Assembly (NCBI GenBank): GCA_965216725.1
Contig: CBDCGI010000007.1
Coordinates: 248,001 to 312,000, forward strand
Origin: JACZUI01 sp965216725
GTDB taxonomy: Bacteria; Actinomycetota; Acidimicrobiia; Spongiisociales; ZC4RG35
Reading direction: 5' to 3'
DNA length: 64,000 nucleotides
The number at the start of each line of letters is the position of its first letter. The stretch's first letter is position 1. The translations under genes were made by a program, and so were the position numbers. Shown piece after piece: positions 33,621 to 42,117 of this stretch. The notes under the pieces were generated by a model that saw only the letters and a program-made list of their open reading frames with translations, searched no databases and had not been told where the DNA came from.

Positions 33621-34481
33621 CTACGGGGTGATTAGCGAAAGAGATGCTCCGGGAGCCGTCGAAATGACCCACCCCTCGCCTTCGATCGGCGACCGCCATC
33701 CGTCCGACGTCATTGTCCAATCGGGCGGAACGTCGGCGTCTCCGATAACCGACGCGGGGCTGCCCGACGCGAGGACCAAAACGAAGTCACCGTCGATCGA
33801 CACCGGGGCACCGCCTTGGGCCGCCCCCAGTGAGACCTCTCCCTCACCAACCAACCGAATCTCGGAGAGGGAGAGCTCCCTCAGATCCGCTGTGACCGAA
33901 CCTTCGAGGGTCAGCTTCCATTCCGGGGCGGTGTCCATGGAGATCGACCAACCTGCATAGCGATAGATGCCAGGATCGGCGACAGGCTCGAGGGCGACGG
34001 AAAACGACGCGCCCTGGACCTGCTCCAAGGCGTTGGCGTAGCCGACATCGCCTCCGCCCCGCTGGGGCTGGACCTCATAGACCTCCCCGAGCTCAGCCGC
34101 AGCCACCTCGAGATCGCCGTCGATCCTCACGGAGAGAACCGCCGACTCGACGCCCTCGGCTGGGGGGCCCTTCAGTGAGATCGAGGCTGAAGGCATCACC
34201 GGCCAGCCTTGAAAGTAGGCAACGACGAACAGGGCGAGGATCGCGGCCACCAGGATGGGCAGCACGCCGGAGGCCTTCACCTGGCCAATCCTCGAGCTCC
34301 GTGTGAAAAACCCTAGAAGGCCGATTCCGACCCAGACTGGCCACCAAGCAAGAAAATCGGCTCCGACGGCTCGGCTCATCAACCCGGCGGCCACCGCAGC
34401 CAGCAGCGCCACCAGCAGACCCGATGGGATCAGCCAGGCTCTGGGGATCTGGCTCTTTGGCGCTCGGACCCGGTGGGTCAC
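33621..34481 (-). CDS. Membrane protein with toastrack-like exported domain
   Basis: A 286-residue protein. Three or four hydrophobic segments lie in the first 95 residues, interrupted by RSSRIGQVKASG. The rest is beta-rich (SVTADLRELSLSEIRLVGEG, VSIDGDFVLVLASG), similar in pattern to LiaF/DUF2154-type cell-envelope stress domains. No catalytic residues seen. The GTG start overlaps the stop of the LytR_C gene as GTGA. Part of a DUF3263-LytR_C-membrane protein unit that points to a cell-envelope role. Domain assignment is inference. Confidence 0.65.
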   Translation of the reverse strand: MTHRVRAPKSQIPRAWLIPSGLLVALLAAVAAGLMSRAVGADFLAWWPVWVGIGLLGFFTRSSRIGQVKASGVLPILVAAILALFVVAYFQGWPVMPSASISLKGPPAEGVESAVLSVRIDGDLEVAAAELGEVYEVQPQRGGGDVGYANALEQVQGASFSVALEPVADPGIYRYAGWSISMDTAPEWKLTLEGSVTADLRELSLSEIRLVGEGEVSLGAAQGGAPVSIDGDFVLVLASGSPASVIGDADVPPDWTMTSDGWRSPIEGEGWVISTAPGASLSLITP

Positions 34482-35032
34482 CCTTCGTAGCCGGTTCCCA
34501 ACACCATGATCACGTCGGCGCCGGGACGAAGCTCGTCATCCGGTAACGGCTCCACAAGAGCCCCGGGGATGAATTGGAGCATTTCGTTTGCCTCCGCGGA
34601 GAAGCCTTCTCGATACCAGAGTCGCGACGGGTCCTGCTCCGGCTCGTAATCCGCCGCTTGAAGCGTCTGGTAACCGGCCTCGACCAGCACCGCGGTCATG
34701 GCCCCGGCCGCGCCGGGGAGGCCAACCGAGTTGAGGACTGCCACCGTCACTTCACTTGGCGGCCGAACCGGGACCGTGGTCGTCGTGGTGCCTCGAGTGG
34801 TGGTCGACGTGGTTGTATCCACGGCCGTGGATGTGGTGGTGGCAGGGGTGGTGGTAGTGGTTTCGACCGCAACCGGTGACGTGGTGGTCGACGGCTCGTC
34901 GGGATCGTTACCCACGAAGAGGTATAAGACAAAGAAGACCACGGCTCCAACGATCAGTATCCCCAGCACCATGATCCCCAGGTCGCGGTAGAACCCCCCG
35001 GAAGAGGACGATGCGTGCCTGCCCTTGGCCAT
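34478..35032 (-). CDS. LytR C-terminal domain protein
   Basis: A 184-residue membrane-anchored protein: short basic N-terminus, one helix (GIMVLGILIVGAVVFFVLYL), a Thr-only-like linker (TTTSTAVDTTTSTTTRG) and a LytR_C domain from about 95 (VTVAVLNSVGLPGAAGAMTA, VLVEAGYQTLQAADYEP, ADVIMVLGTGY). LytR_C domains accompany cell-wall polymer ligases. It overlaps the DUF3263 stop by 1 bp (TGATG) and the next membrane protein by 4 bp, so the three are translated as a unit. Confidence 0.88.
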   Translation of the reverse strand: MAKGRHASSSSGGFYRDLGIMVLGILIVGAVVFFVLYLFVGNDPDEPSTTTSPVAVETTTTTPATTTSTAVDTTTSTTTRGTTTTTVPVRPPSEVTVAVLNSVGLPGAAGAMTAVLVEAGYQTLQAADYEPEQDPSRLWYREGFSAEANEMLQFIPGALVEPLPDDELRPGADVIMVLGTGYEG

Positions 35033-35271
35033 CAGCCGGCGACGCCCTTCTGATTCGGGTTGGTCCGCTGCTCAACCAGACCCCGGAGACGTCTGATGGT
35101 GAGTGGGTCGTCCACCAGCGCCGAAGGCTTGTCCATTATCTGAAGCAGCCGCCGGTAATAGTCGGCCGACGTGATCCCCAGTCTGAACTCGATGATCTGG
35201 TCTTTGGGGCCGCCTTCAACCAGGGAGGCGCGCTCGAAATCGAGGATCACCCTCTCCTCAGCCGTCAACAT
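35032..35271 (-). CDS. DUF3263 protein
   Basis: A 79-residue protein matching DUF3263, an actinobacterial family. Features are LTAEERVILDFERASLVEGG, then FRLGITSADYYRRLLQIMDK, resembling a helix-turn-helix region, and a basic end. The start is the ATG at 35271; the open frame above it crosses the tRNA-Thr gene and is spurious. In actinobacteria it commonly precedes a LytR_C gene, as here. Function unknown, possibly DNA binding. Confidence 0.9.
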   Translation of the reverse strand: MLTAEERVILDFERASLVEGGPKDQIIEFRLGITSADYYRRLLQIMDKPSALVDDPLTIRRLRGLVEQRTNPNQKGVAG

Positions 35272-35381
35272 CGACGCGAGCGTATTTGGGGACGGCCTGG
35301 TAACTGAGGATTTTGCACCATTTGCAGGTCGACAGGAGCGCTTGAGACACCCTTGCCGCCCTGGCATACCTTCTAGGCGGG

Positions 35382-35454
35382 AGCCGGGTACCGGATTCGA
35401 ACCGATGACCTGCTGATTACAAATCAGCCGCTCTACCACCTGAGCTAACCCGGC
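35382..35454 (-). tRNA. tRNA-Thr(TGT)
   Basis: Complete cloverleaf on the minus strand: acceptor GCCGGGT/ACCCGGC, anticodon stem GCTGA/TCAGC with loop TTTGTAA (anticodon TGT), T-arm with TTCGAAT. CCA is not encoded. Its first 10 nt overlap the end of rlmB on the same strand, whose TAG stop is the tRNA's own TAG (nt 8-10), so transcript processing must separate the two. Confidence 0.96.
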
Positions 35455-36206
35455 CTGTCTGGCGCTTCCTGTACGGCGCCACTTCTCACCCTCATTATCT
35501 CAAAGCACGCCAACGCAGCGGAAACCGAGGCATTGAGACTCTCTGTGCGTCCCGGCATCGGGATCGAAACCGTCACGTCGCATCGCTTCTTGACCAGTTC
35601 AGAAAGACCGCTGCCTTCAGAGCCAACGACAATCGCCACCGGCTCGGTGAGCAAATCGAGGCCAAAGAGCCGGCCATCTCCTACCTGATCCAGCCCAACC
35701 ACCCAGACTCCGGCTTTGCTCAGCCTGCTCAAGGCCTCAGGTATCGATCCGACGACCGAGACTCGCATTTCCTCCATAGCGCCGGCTGCAGCCTTGAAGG
35801 CAGTCGCCGAGAGCGGTGCCGAACGGCGATCCGACACCAGCATCCCATCGAGGCCCGCTGCAGACGCGGAGCGTGCGATGGCACCCACATTGTGTGGATC
35901 TTCGATGTGGTCGAGGGCGATGACTGCCGCCTGCGGTCCGGCGAGCTGGTCGACGGGCACCGGAAGAATCGGCCTGCAATCTGCGACGACACCTTGGGGA
36001 ACCTCGGTCTCGGAACGGTCACGGAGATCTCTGAGGTATGAGATGGCATCAGGATCGACCAATGCGGCGATGTTGGCGATCTCCGGTCTGGATCTTCGCT
36101 TCTCTTCGATGAAGAGTCTCTGCACCCTGCCCGCAGCAGCCGCGGCTGCTACCGCGTGGACCCCTTCGACCCTATGCCCGAATCCAGCTCGTGCCATCGG
36201 GCCCAT
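35445..36206 (-). CDS. rlmB: 23S rRNA (guanosine-2'-O)-methyltransferase, RlmB/TrmH family
   Basis: A 253-residue SPOUT methyltransferase that methylates a ribose in 23S rRNA. N-terminal substrate-binding domain (VEGVHAVAAAA, RVQRLFIEE), then the knotted domain with DHIEDPHNVGAIARSA, VVGSEGSGLS and the final SIPMPGRTESLNASVSAAL. Start at ATG 36206 or 36197; both overlap the cysS stop. The N-terminus lacks the long RNA-binding extension of some actinobacterial homologues. The stop lies inside tRNA-Thr. Gene order cysS-rlmB matches mycobacteria. Confidence 0.93.
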   Translation of the reverse strand: MGPMARAGFGHRVEGVHAVAAAAAAGRVQRLFIEEKRRSRPEIANIAALVDPDAISYLRDLRDRSETEVPQGVVADCRPILPVPVDQLAGPQAAVIALDHIEDPHNVGAIARSASAAGLDGMLVSDRRSAPLSATAFKAAAGAMEEMRVSVVGSIPEALSRLSKAGVWVVGLDQVGDGRLFGLDLLTEPVAIVVGSEGSGLSELVKKRCDVTVSIPMPGRTESLNASVSAALACFEIMRVRSGAVQEAPDRPG

Positions 36207-37563
36207 CTTCGAGTTGGATACCTACCTCGGCCAGGGCGTCACGGATCTGGTCAGACGTGGAGAATTCCCTGCTTTCGCGGGCCTGGGACCGCAGGACAAT
36301 GAGACCTTCCACCACCGCCTCAGCCTCTCCTTCGACACCGAAGCGAGCCCCAATCGCGGAGAGGTCAAGCAGATCCTGAGTGGTCCGGCTGGCGTCGTCG
36401 ATGCCCAGGACCTCGACTATCAGTTCCACCGCACCAGCAATAGAGCCGGCATCCTCGCCGACGTCCACGAGGCGGTTGCCCTCACGAACCAAATCGAAGA
36501 GGAGCGAAACGGCCTCGGGAGTGCCGAAGTCGTCGTCCATCGCGTCCCGGAACTCGCCTACCGCGGCTTCATCAGGCTCAGTTGGCTCCACACGATCGCG
36601 GAATCTGTCGAGGCGATGCAACGCCTCCTTTGCTTCTCCGACCAACTCAGGCGTGTACTCGATCGGAGATCGGTAGTGAGCCCTGAGCATCAGAAACCGC
36701 AGTGGCCGCCCACCGTGGATCTTTGCGGCCGATTCGAGATCGGTCAGCACCCCGGTGGATTTCGACATCTTCTCGCCGTCGAGGTTGACCATCCCGTTGT
36801 GCAGCCAGTAACGGGCAAAGGTCTCGCCGCTGACGCCTTCGCTTTGGGCAATCTCGTTCTCATGATGGGGGAAGATCAGATCGGAACCGCCACCGTGGAT
36901 GTCAAAGCCGTCGCCCAGGTATCGCTCCGCCATAGCCGAGCATTCGATGTGCCAGCCCGGCCGACCTGCACCCCAAGGCGAGTCCCACCATGGCTCACCC
37001 GGCTTCGCCGCCTTCCACAGTGCGAAATCGAGCGGGTCCTGTTTCGATTCTCCAACCTCGATTCTCACGCCCGACCTCAGCTCGTCGGGCTTCATCCCTG
37101 AAAGCCGGCCATATGACTCGAGCGCTCGCACCGAGTAGTAGACGTCACCGTCGGACACATAGGCGAGACCCCGCTCGATGAGGCGTGTTGTGATGTCGAT
37201 GATCTCGTCTATGTGCTCGGTCGCCTTCGGCTCATGGTCGGGGGGAAGGACCCCAAGCTCCCGATAGCCGGCCTCGAATCGGGCAGCCATCTTCTCGGCG
37301 AGCTCGCCGACGGAGACTCCAGACTCCTCGGCGGCAGCGATGATCTTGTCTTCTATGTCTGTGATGTTGCGAACGAAAGTGACGTCGTAGCCGCGCCACG
37401 AGAGATAGCGGCGGATGACGTCGAACGCGACTGCCGAGCGGCCGTGACCAACATGAGGTTCGGACTGGACCGTGGGGCCACACAGGTAAATCGACACCTT
37501 GCCTTCGTCGCGTGGCTCAAAGGGGACCACTCGACGACCAAGCGTGCTGAGGATTCGCAGCAT
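36172..37563 (-). CDS. cysS: Cysteinyl-tRNA synthetase
   Basis: A 463-residue class I synthetase charging tRNA-Cys. The HIGH-type motif is EPHVGHGRSA, preceded by the zinc ligand YLCGPTVQ. KMSKS appears in full (DGEKMSKSTG) after the zinc-site HHENEIAQSEG. The C-terminal anticodon-binding helices end in GPDGTSWIRA. Length is normal for the family. It lies 9 bp after ispF and overlaps rlmB by about 26-35 bp. Confidence 0.97.
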   Translation of the reverse strand: MLRILSTLGRRVVPFEPRDEGKVSIYLCGPTVQSEPHVGHGRSAVAFDVIRRYLSWRGYDVTFVRNITDIEDKIIAAAEESGVSVGELAEKMAARFEAGYRELGVLPPDHEPKATEHIDEIIDITTRLIERGLAYVSDGDVYYSVRALESYGRLSGMKPDELRSGVRIEVGESKQDPLDFALWKAAKPGEPWWDSPWGAGRPGWHIECSAMAERYLGDGFDIHGGGSDLIFPHHENEIAQSEGVSGETFARYWLHNGMVNLDGEKMSKSTGVLTDLESAAKIHGGRPLRFLMLRAHYRSPIEYTPELVGEAKEALHRLDRFRDRVEPTEPDEAAVGEFRDAMDDDFGTPEAVSLLFDLVREGNRLVDVGEDAGSIAGAVELIVEVLGIDDASRTTQDLLDLSAIGARFGVEGEAEAVVEGLIVLRSQARESREFSTSDQIRDALAEVGIQLEDGPDGTSWIRA

Positions 37564-37572
37564 CGAACGATG

Positions 37573-38067
37573 TTAAGACGAGGCGGTCATGGTGACCACG
37601 GCAATGGCGGCGATCCCCTGTCCGGCCCCCGTGAAGCCCATCCCGTCGGTCGAGGTCGCCTTGACCGACACCACATCCGCGTCCACCCCGGCGGCGGAGG
37701 CGATGGCGGCTCGTATCTGGTCGCGAATCGGGCCGATACGCACATCCTCCGCGATCACGGTTATGTCGGCATGAGAGAGTTGTAGGCCACGCTGTTGAGC
37801 CACTCCAAGTGAGTGCTGAAATATTGCCATCGAATCGGCACCTTCAGAAGACGGATCGGATGATGGAAAGTGCTCTCCGATGTCGCCGGCTACGGCAGCA
37901 CCCAGCACAGCGTCGGAGAGGGCGTGGGCCAGGACGTCACCATCCGAGGTGGCGGCAACACCGAATTCTCGGCTGGCCACAACACCTCCAAGAACAAGAG
38001 GCGGATCGCTGTTGAGACGATGAGCATCGAAGCCCCAGCCGACCCGGATGCCGGCGGGATCGGCCAT
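37573..38067 (-). CDS. ispF: 2-C-methyl-D-erythritol 2,4-cyclodiphosphate synthase
   Basis: A 164-residue IspF, fifth enzyme of the non-mevalonate (MEP) isoprenoid pathway. It carries the metal-site motifs GWGFDAHRL and SDGDVLAHALSDAVLGA, SSDP in the substrate loop and TSTDGMGFTGAGQGI at the end. The start overlaps the carD stop by 1 bp (TGATG; a GTG one codon earlier is also possible). In mycobacteria ispD lies between carD and ispF; here it is absent. Confidence 0.96.
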   Translation of the reverse strand: MADPAGIRVGWGFDAHRLNSDPPLVLGGVVASREFGVAATSDGDVLAHALSDAVLGAAVAGDIGEHFPSSDPSSEGADSMAIFQHSLGVAQQRGLQLSHADITVIAEDVRIGPIRDQIRAAIASAAGVDADVVSVKATSTDGMGFTGAGQGIAAIAVVTMTASS

Positions 38068-38579
38068 CACTCCTCGATGGGCTCGACTTTGGGAAGTGCC
38101 CTATCGAGCTTCTTGATCGCCTCTTCGTCATCAACCTCGAGACTGAAGGCGAGCTCAGAGCTCAGTGTGAGACGGGCCTTGGACAGCATGCGCTTCAGAG
38201 CGGGGCTGATGCCCTTCGTCTGCTGGGCATAAGAGAGGTCTCGCACCACCTCGGCGACCTGGAAGATGTCACCCGATGTCATCTTCTCGTTGAGGACCTT
38301 GTACCAGCGGCTCCAATTCGACCCGGCCTCCTCGGGCTCCCCTTTGAGCGAGCGAAGAACCTCTCGGGATTTGGTCTTCGAGATCACCGGTCGAATCAGG
38401 TCTTCGACCTTGTCGAAGGGAACCATCACGGTGAGCTGCTCGGTTGCTATGTCGAGGACGAAATAGTCGTGCTTCTTCCCGGCAAATTCCTGTTTGACCT
38501 TCTTCTGGATCGTGGCCGCACCGTGCTGTGGGTGCACGACCTTGTCACCTACCGAGTATTTGGGTGCGGTTTTGGGCAT
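38067..38579 (-). CDS. carD: CarD-family transcriptional regulator
   Basis: A 170-residue RNA polymerase-binding protein that stabilises open complexes at rRNA and other promoters in actinobacteria. The N-terminal RNAP-interaction Tudor-like domain begins YSVGDKVVHPQHGAATI. The C-terminal helical DNA-contacting domain includes NWSRWYKVLNEKM, the wedge Trp region, then SGDIFQVAEVVRDLSYAQQ. Length fits the essential mycobacterial protein. It lies 30 bp after disA in the same direction. Confidence 0.95.
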   Translation of the reverse strand: MPKTAPKYSVGDKVVHPQHGAATIQKKVKQEFAGKKHDYFVLDIATEQLTVMVPFDKVEDLIRPVISKTKSREVLRSLKGEPEEAGSNWSRWYKVLNEKMTSGDIFQVAEVVRDLSYAQQTKGISPALKRMLSKARLTLSSELAFSLEVDDEEAIKKLDRALPKVEPIEE

Positions 38580-38609
38580 GAGGTTGGTGGAGTGTACCGG
38601 GGAGGCGAA

Positions 38610-39671
38610 TCAATCCAGCACCGGCTCCCATTCGTCGACCATCTCCGCCAGTCGGGTCAGGAATGCCTTGAGCTGCTGGGCCCGGGTCTCGCCGACCCCT
38701 TCGACGGCTTGCAACGCGTCGGAATCGGCGGAGAGAAGCCTCCTCACCGAACCGAAGTGACGCACAATGTCCTCGCGCACCGAGTCGGGCAGGCGGCCCA
38801 CTTCGGAGAGAATTCGATAGCCCCGAGGGCTGGCCAGATCATCGAGGTCGGGGAAGCCGACTGCCTTGCCGACACGGCTCGGATCTTCGAGATCCGCGGC
38901 CGACAGGCTGCTCAACCGAGTCAGACCCCGCTCAACCGCACCGGATCGCAGGGGCCTTATGTAATCCTGGAGCACGGCCCGCATCGAAAAGTCGACCCCA
39001 GACAAGAGGTCGTTGAGCTGCAAGGTAACGATCGCTCCTTCGTCGCCAAGGGTCAGCGTCCTCGCCTCCACCACACTCCCCAGACGTTGCACCATCTCCC
39101 CTCGCTGAAGGACCGTCACAGCTGACCGATATGTCGCCAGACCTGCGACCTCGAGCCGTGTCAGTTTCAGCTCCGACTCGTCGAGCCGACCTCGAAGCCG
39201 ATCCAATGATTGAAGTTCTTGATTGACGTGCGCCGCGACCTCAGTGGGGCTGGCCAGCTCGATCTTCTGGCCATCCTGAAAGAGAGTGGCCACCTTTCTA
39301 CCTTCGGATACCGCAACCACGGGCTTCTTGGTCTGCACCGCGAGCCTCTCGGCAGTTCGGTGACGCGCTCCGGTCTCGTCGGTGGGAATCGACCCGTCGG
39401 GGACGAAATGAACCGCTGCAGCCAGAATCGAGCTCCAGTTGTCGTCCAAAACGATCCCGCCGTCCATCTTTGACAGCTCAGCGAGACGGGCTGGGGTGAA
39501 GGGGGCGTGGGCCAGGACGAAGCCGCCGGAGCTGACTCGTTCCACTTCCGTCCCGTTGCCGAGTACGACCAGGCCGCCCTTGCCTTGCTGAATTATTCGT
39601 TCCAGGGCGCGGCGCATCGGAGTGCCCGGGGCCAACCGCTCGAGCGTCTCAGGAATGGTGTGATCGCCCAC
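38610..39671 (-). CDS. disA: DNA integrity scanning protein DisA (diadenylate cyclase)
   Basis: A 353-residue octameric scanner that makes c-di-AMP and binds branched DNA. The DAC domain carries KMDGGIVLDD (the canonical DGA is DGG here), FVPDGSIPTDETGARHRTAER with the RHR motif, and a linker of helices. The C-terminal helix-hairpin-helix part includes VEGVGETRAQQL. Gene neighbour of radA, as in many Gram-positive bacteria, where RadA restrains DisA. Confidence 0.95.
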   Translation of the reverse strand: MGDHTIPETLERLAPGTPMRRALERIIQQGKGGLVVLGNGTEVERVSSGGFVLAHAPFTPARLAELSKMDGGIVLDDNWSSILAAAVHFVPDGSIPTDETGARHRTAERLAVQTKKPVVAVSEGRKVATLFQDGQKIELASPTEVAAHVNQELQSLDRLRGRLDESELKLTRLEVAGLATYRSAVTVLQRGEMVQRLGSVVEARTLTLGDEGAIVTLQLNDLLSGVDFSMRAVLQDYIRPLRSGAVERGLTRLSSLSAADLEDPSRVGKAVGFPDLDDLASPRGYRILSEVGRLPDSVREDIVRHFGSVRRLLSADSDALQAVEGVGETRAQQLKAFLTRLAEMVDEWEPVLD

Positions 39672-39696
39672 ACCCGGAGGCTATCACCCTGGAGGT

Positions 39697-41001
39697 TCAC
39701 GCACCCAGCCCGGCATCCCTTAGGGCCTCGCCGAGCCGCAACGGGCCATCTGAAGTGGGGGCGACCCATCGATCGAGACCCATGCGATTGAGTTCGTCCA
39801 GTCGACGTGATTCGAACGGAATCGACCTGACCTCTCCAGCCAGCCCGATCTCCCCCCAAGCAGCAAGCCGCCCGAGGGAGCGGCCCCTAGCGGAAGAGGC
39901 AAGGGCGAGAGCGACCGGAAGATCGCTCCCGGGCTCGTCGAGCCTCCACCCGCCGACCACGTTGAGATAGATCTCCTGATCGTGAAGGGGCAACTGGCCG
40001 TGATGGCTAAGGACCGCGATCACCTGGTTCACCCGCCTCGCATCGAGCCCCTGTATCGACCGTCTCGGCTGTGCTTGGCTAGACGGAGCGACCAGGGCCT
40101 GAATCTCAACAAGGACCGAACGTCTTCCTTCGACCGCCGGATAGACCACCGTGCCCGGGACTTCTGTTTCCCAGCTCTCCAAGAAGATCTTGGAAGGATC
40201 GGCCAGTTCGACGAGACCCACCGATTGCATGTCGAACATTCCTGACACGTGGGTCGCTCCGAAACGATTCTTGAGGCTGCGCAAAACCCGGAAGCCTCGG
40301 TCAGGATCGCCCTCGAGGTACATCACAACATCGACCATGTGCTCGAGGAGCTTGGGCCCGGCAAGGCCGCCCTCCTTGGTGACGTGGCCGACGAGGACCA
40401 CCGGGACCCCGGTCTTCTTGGCCATGCGCGCCAGTCTCGCCGCGCTCTCGCGGACCTGGGCGACCCCGCCCTCGGAGCTGCCCAGCTCCTGGACACCCAC
40501 CGTCTGAATCGAATCGACTACCAAGAGACCGGGCCGCATTTCGTCGGCGAGGTTCACTATGGCGTCTGTGTCACTATCGGACACCAGGTGAACCATCTCG
40601 TGGTCGACACCGAGACGAGCCGCCCTCATCGCCACCTGATGGACGGACTCTTCAGCACTCGCGACCAGCACGCGAGTGCCCAGCGAAGCCACTGATCCCG
40701 CCACTTGGAGCAACAGGGTCGATTTGCCGACACCCGGCTCGCCGCCCACGAGAAGAACCGACCCCTCAACCAGGCCGCCGCCGATGACACGATCGAACTC
40801 GGCCCATCCGGTGGGAGTTCGGTGGTGATCACGTTCCAGCGCCTTGGGGAGGCTTGTGGACACGGAAGGCCTGACCGAGGGGCGGGGCGAAGCCGCCTCT
40901 TCGACGAGGGGCTCATCAGCGCCACATTGAGGGCAAAACCCCATCCATTTCGATGAGGTGTGCCCGCACCTCGAGCACCGGAAAGAAGTGTGTGAAGCCA
41001 T
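39697..41001 (-). CDS. radA: DNA repair protein RadA
   Basis: A 434-residue RecA-like branch-migration ATPase. An N-terminal zinc finger (FRCSRCGHTSSKWMGFCPQC) is followed by Walker A GEPGVGKST, the RadA-specific KNRFG motif (LRSLKNRFGATHVSG) and the C-terminal Lon-like domain ending in RPLRLGEALRD-type residues. It acts in homologous recombination with RecA. The start is an ATG; a small membrane ORF ends 6 bp upstream. It lies 25 bp ahead of disA. Confidence 0.96.
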   Translation of the reverse strand: MASHTSFRCSRCGHTSSKWMGFCPQCGADEPLVEEAASPRPSVRPSVSTSLPKALERDHHRTPTGWAEFDRVIGGGLVEGSVLLVGGEPGVGKSTLLLQVAGSVASLGTRVLVASAEESVHQVAMRAARLGVDHEMVHLVSDSDTDAIVNLADEMRPGLLVVDSIQTVGVQELGSSEGGVAQVRESAARLARMAKKTGVPVVLVGHVTKEGGLAGPKLLEHMVDVVMYLEGDPDRGFRVLRSLKNRFGATHVSGMFDMQSVGLVELADPSKIFLESWETEVPGTVVYPAVEGRRSVLVEIQALVAPSSQAQPRRSIQGLDARRVNQVIAVLSHHGQLPLHDQEIYLNVVGGWRLDEPGSDLPVALALASSARGRSLGRLAAWGEIGLAGEVRSIPFESRRLDELNRMGLDRWVAPTSDGPLRLGEALRDAGLGA

Positions 41002-41007
41002 TTTTGG

Positions 41008-41130
41008 TTACCGATTACGCCGATTTACCGCGAAGATCAAGGCCGCAAGAAGCAGGGCCAACAGCACTATGCCTGCCAGGACCGACAGAATCGACCAGGG
41101 CTCGTAGCTTCTCACCGCCCAGACATGCAT
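41008..41130 (-). CDS. Small single-pass membrane protein upstream of radA
   Basis: A 40-residue ORF: MHVWAVRSYEPWSILSVLAG, then a hydrophobic run of Leu, Ala and Ile and a basic end NRRNR. It is one membrane helix with a positive C-terminus. Its stop is 6 bp before the radA ATG on the same strand, suggesting cotranscription. It occupies most of the 159-bp gap between radA and the divergent zinc-ribbon gene, so the promoter of that gene lies within it. No known family. Confidence 0.5.
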   Translation of the reverse strand: MHVWAVRSYEPWSILSVLAGIVLLALLLAALIFAVNRRNR

Positions 41131-41160
41131 CGCGTGGCACAATAACTTCGAAGGAGTTTC

Positions 41161-42117
41161 TTGGTTCCTACCACCTGTCACCAATGTGGGGCTGACGTCC
41201 CCAAAGACGAGCAGTTCTGCCCCGAGTGCGGGGCTTTCATCGATCCTTTGGCTGAAACGCGGCCCAAAAACACGGACAAGGTGATATCGGTGGGGTCCGA
41301 CGGAGGTTATGAGGAGTTCTCATTGGGGTCCCCTCCCGCGGACGAGTCGACCGAAGAACAGGAGTCACCCCCCGAGCCACCGGTGCGCACCGTGGCCTGC
41401 CCGAGCTGTGGTGCGGCCAACCCTGCTCACAACCGTCACTGCCAGGAGTGCGGGGCGCGCCTCAGTCAGGCACCCCTCCCCACGGCGCCAAGGCCTGCGG
41501 TTCAGGCGAGCGCCGGGGTCCGGGCGGCGATGGCAATCAGCGGACTGCTGTTCGTGGTGGTGTTGGTCGCCCTGTTGGTCAATGTTCTTGGAGGAGACGG
41601 TGAATCGCCGACAACCACGGTTGCGCCGACCGACACGACCCAGCCGGAGATCGACGACCCGGGGCCGATCCAGATAATCAGGACCGACTGCACACCTGAA
41701 GAGGCGATCGTTGGCAGTTTCGTTTGCGCCAACCTGGTGGACGGCGCCGACACCGAGTTCCAGGTCGACTGGCTGGAGAAGCCCGAAGGCGAATCGGTCG
41801 TCATCAGGCTCACGTTCCCCACACCCACAACTGTGCAGCAGATTCGCTGGCGAAACATCGCTGACGACACCCGCTTCCGCCAAAACTACCGAGCCCGAGG
41901 CCTGGTGATCACAGCCAACAACAACCCTGCGGAGTTCCCCAAGGAGCTCGAGGACGTCCCCGGGGAACAGAACTTCGCGTTCGCTGCGGTCAACTCCAAT
42001 TGGATCGAATTCGAGATTCAGACGGCGTGGAATGCAGAAGTTGTGGACGGAAACGCGTTCGATGAGCTGGCGATAGTCGAAATAACCGTCATCGGTCGCC
42101 AGGGGACGGTCAGCTAA
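41161..42117 (+). CDS. Double zinc-ribbon membrane protein with discoidin-like exported domain
   Basis: A 318-residue protein. Two zinc ribbons at about 6-28 (C-H-Q-C, C-P-E-C) and 79-99 (CPSC, CQEC) lie in the cytoplasm. One membrane helix (AISGLLFVVVLVALLVNVLG) follows at about 121-140, then a Thr/Asp linker. The exported part (about 175-318) is beta-rich with VIRLTFPTPTTVQQIRWRNI, like F5/8-type or NADase-type glycan-binding domains. The TTG start has AAGGAG 4 nt upstream. Convergent with the P450 gene, their stops overlapping by 4 bp. Function unknown. Confidence 0.8.
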   Translation: MVPTTCHQCGADVPKDEQFCPECGAFIDPLAETRPKNTDKVISVGSDGGYEEFSLGSPPADESTEEQESPPEPPVRTVACPSCGAANPAHNRHCQECGARLSQAPLPTAPRPAVQASAGVRAAMAISGLLFVVVLVALLVNVLGGDGESPTTTVAPTDTTQPEIDDPGPIQIIRTDCTPEEAIVGSFVCANLVDGADTEFQVDWLEKPEGESVVIRLTFPTPTTVQQIRWRNIADDTRFRQNYRARGLVITANNNPAEFPKELEDVPGEQNFAFAAVNSNWIEFEIQTAWNAEVVDGNAFDELAIVEITVIGRQGTVS

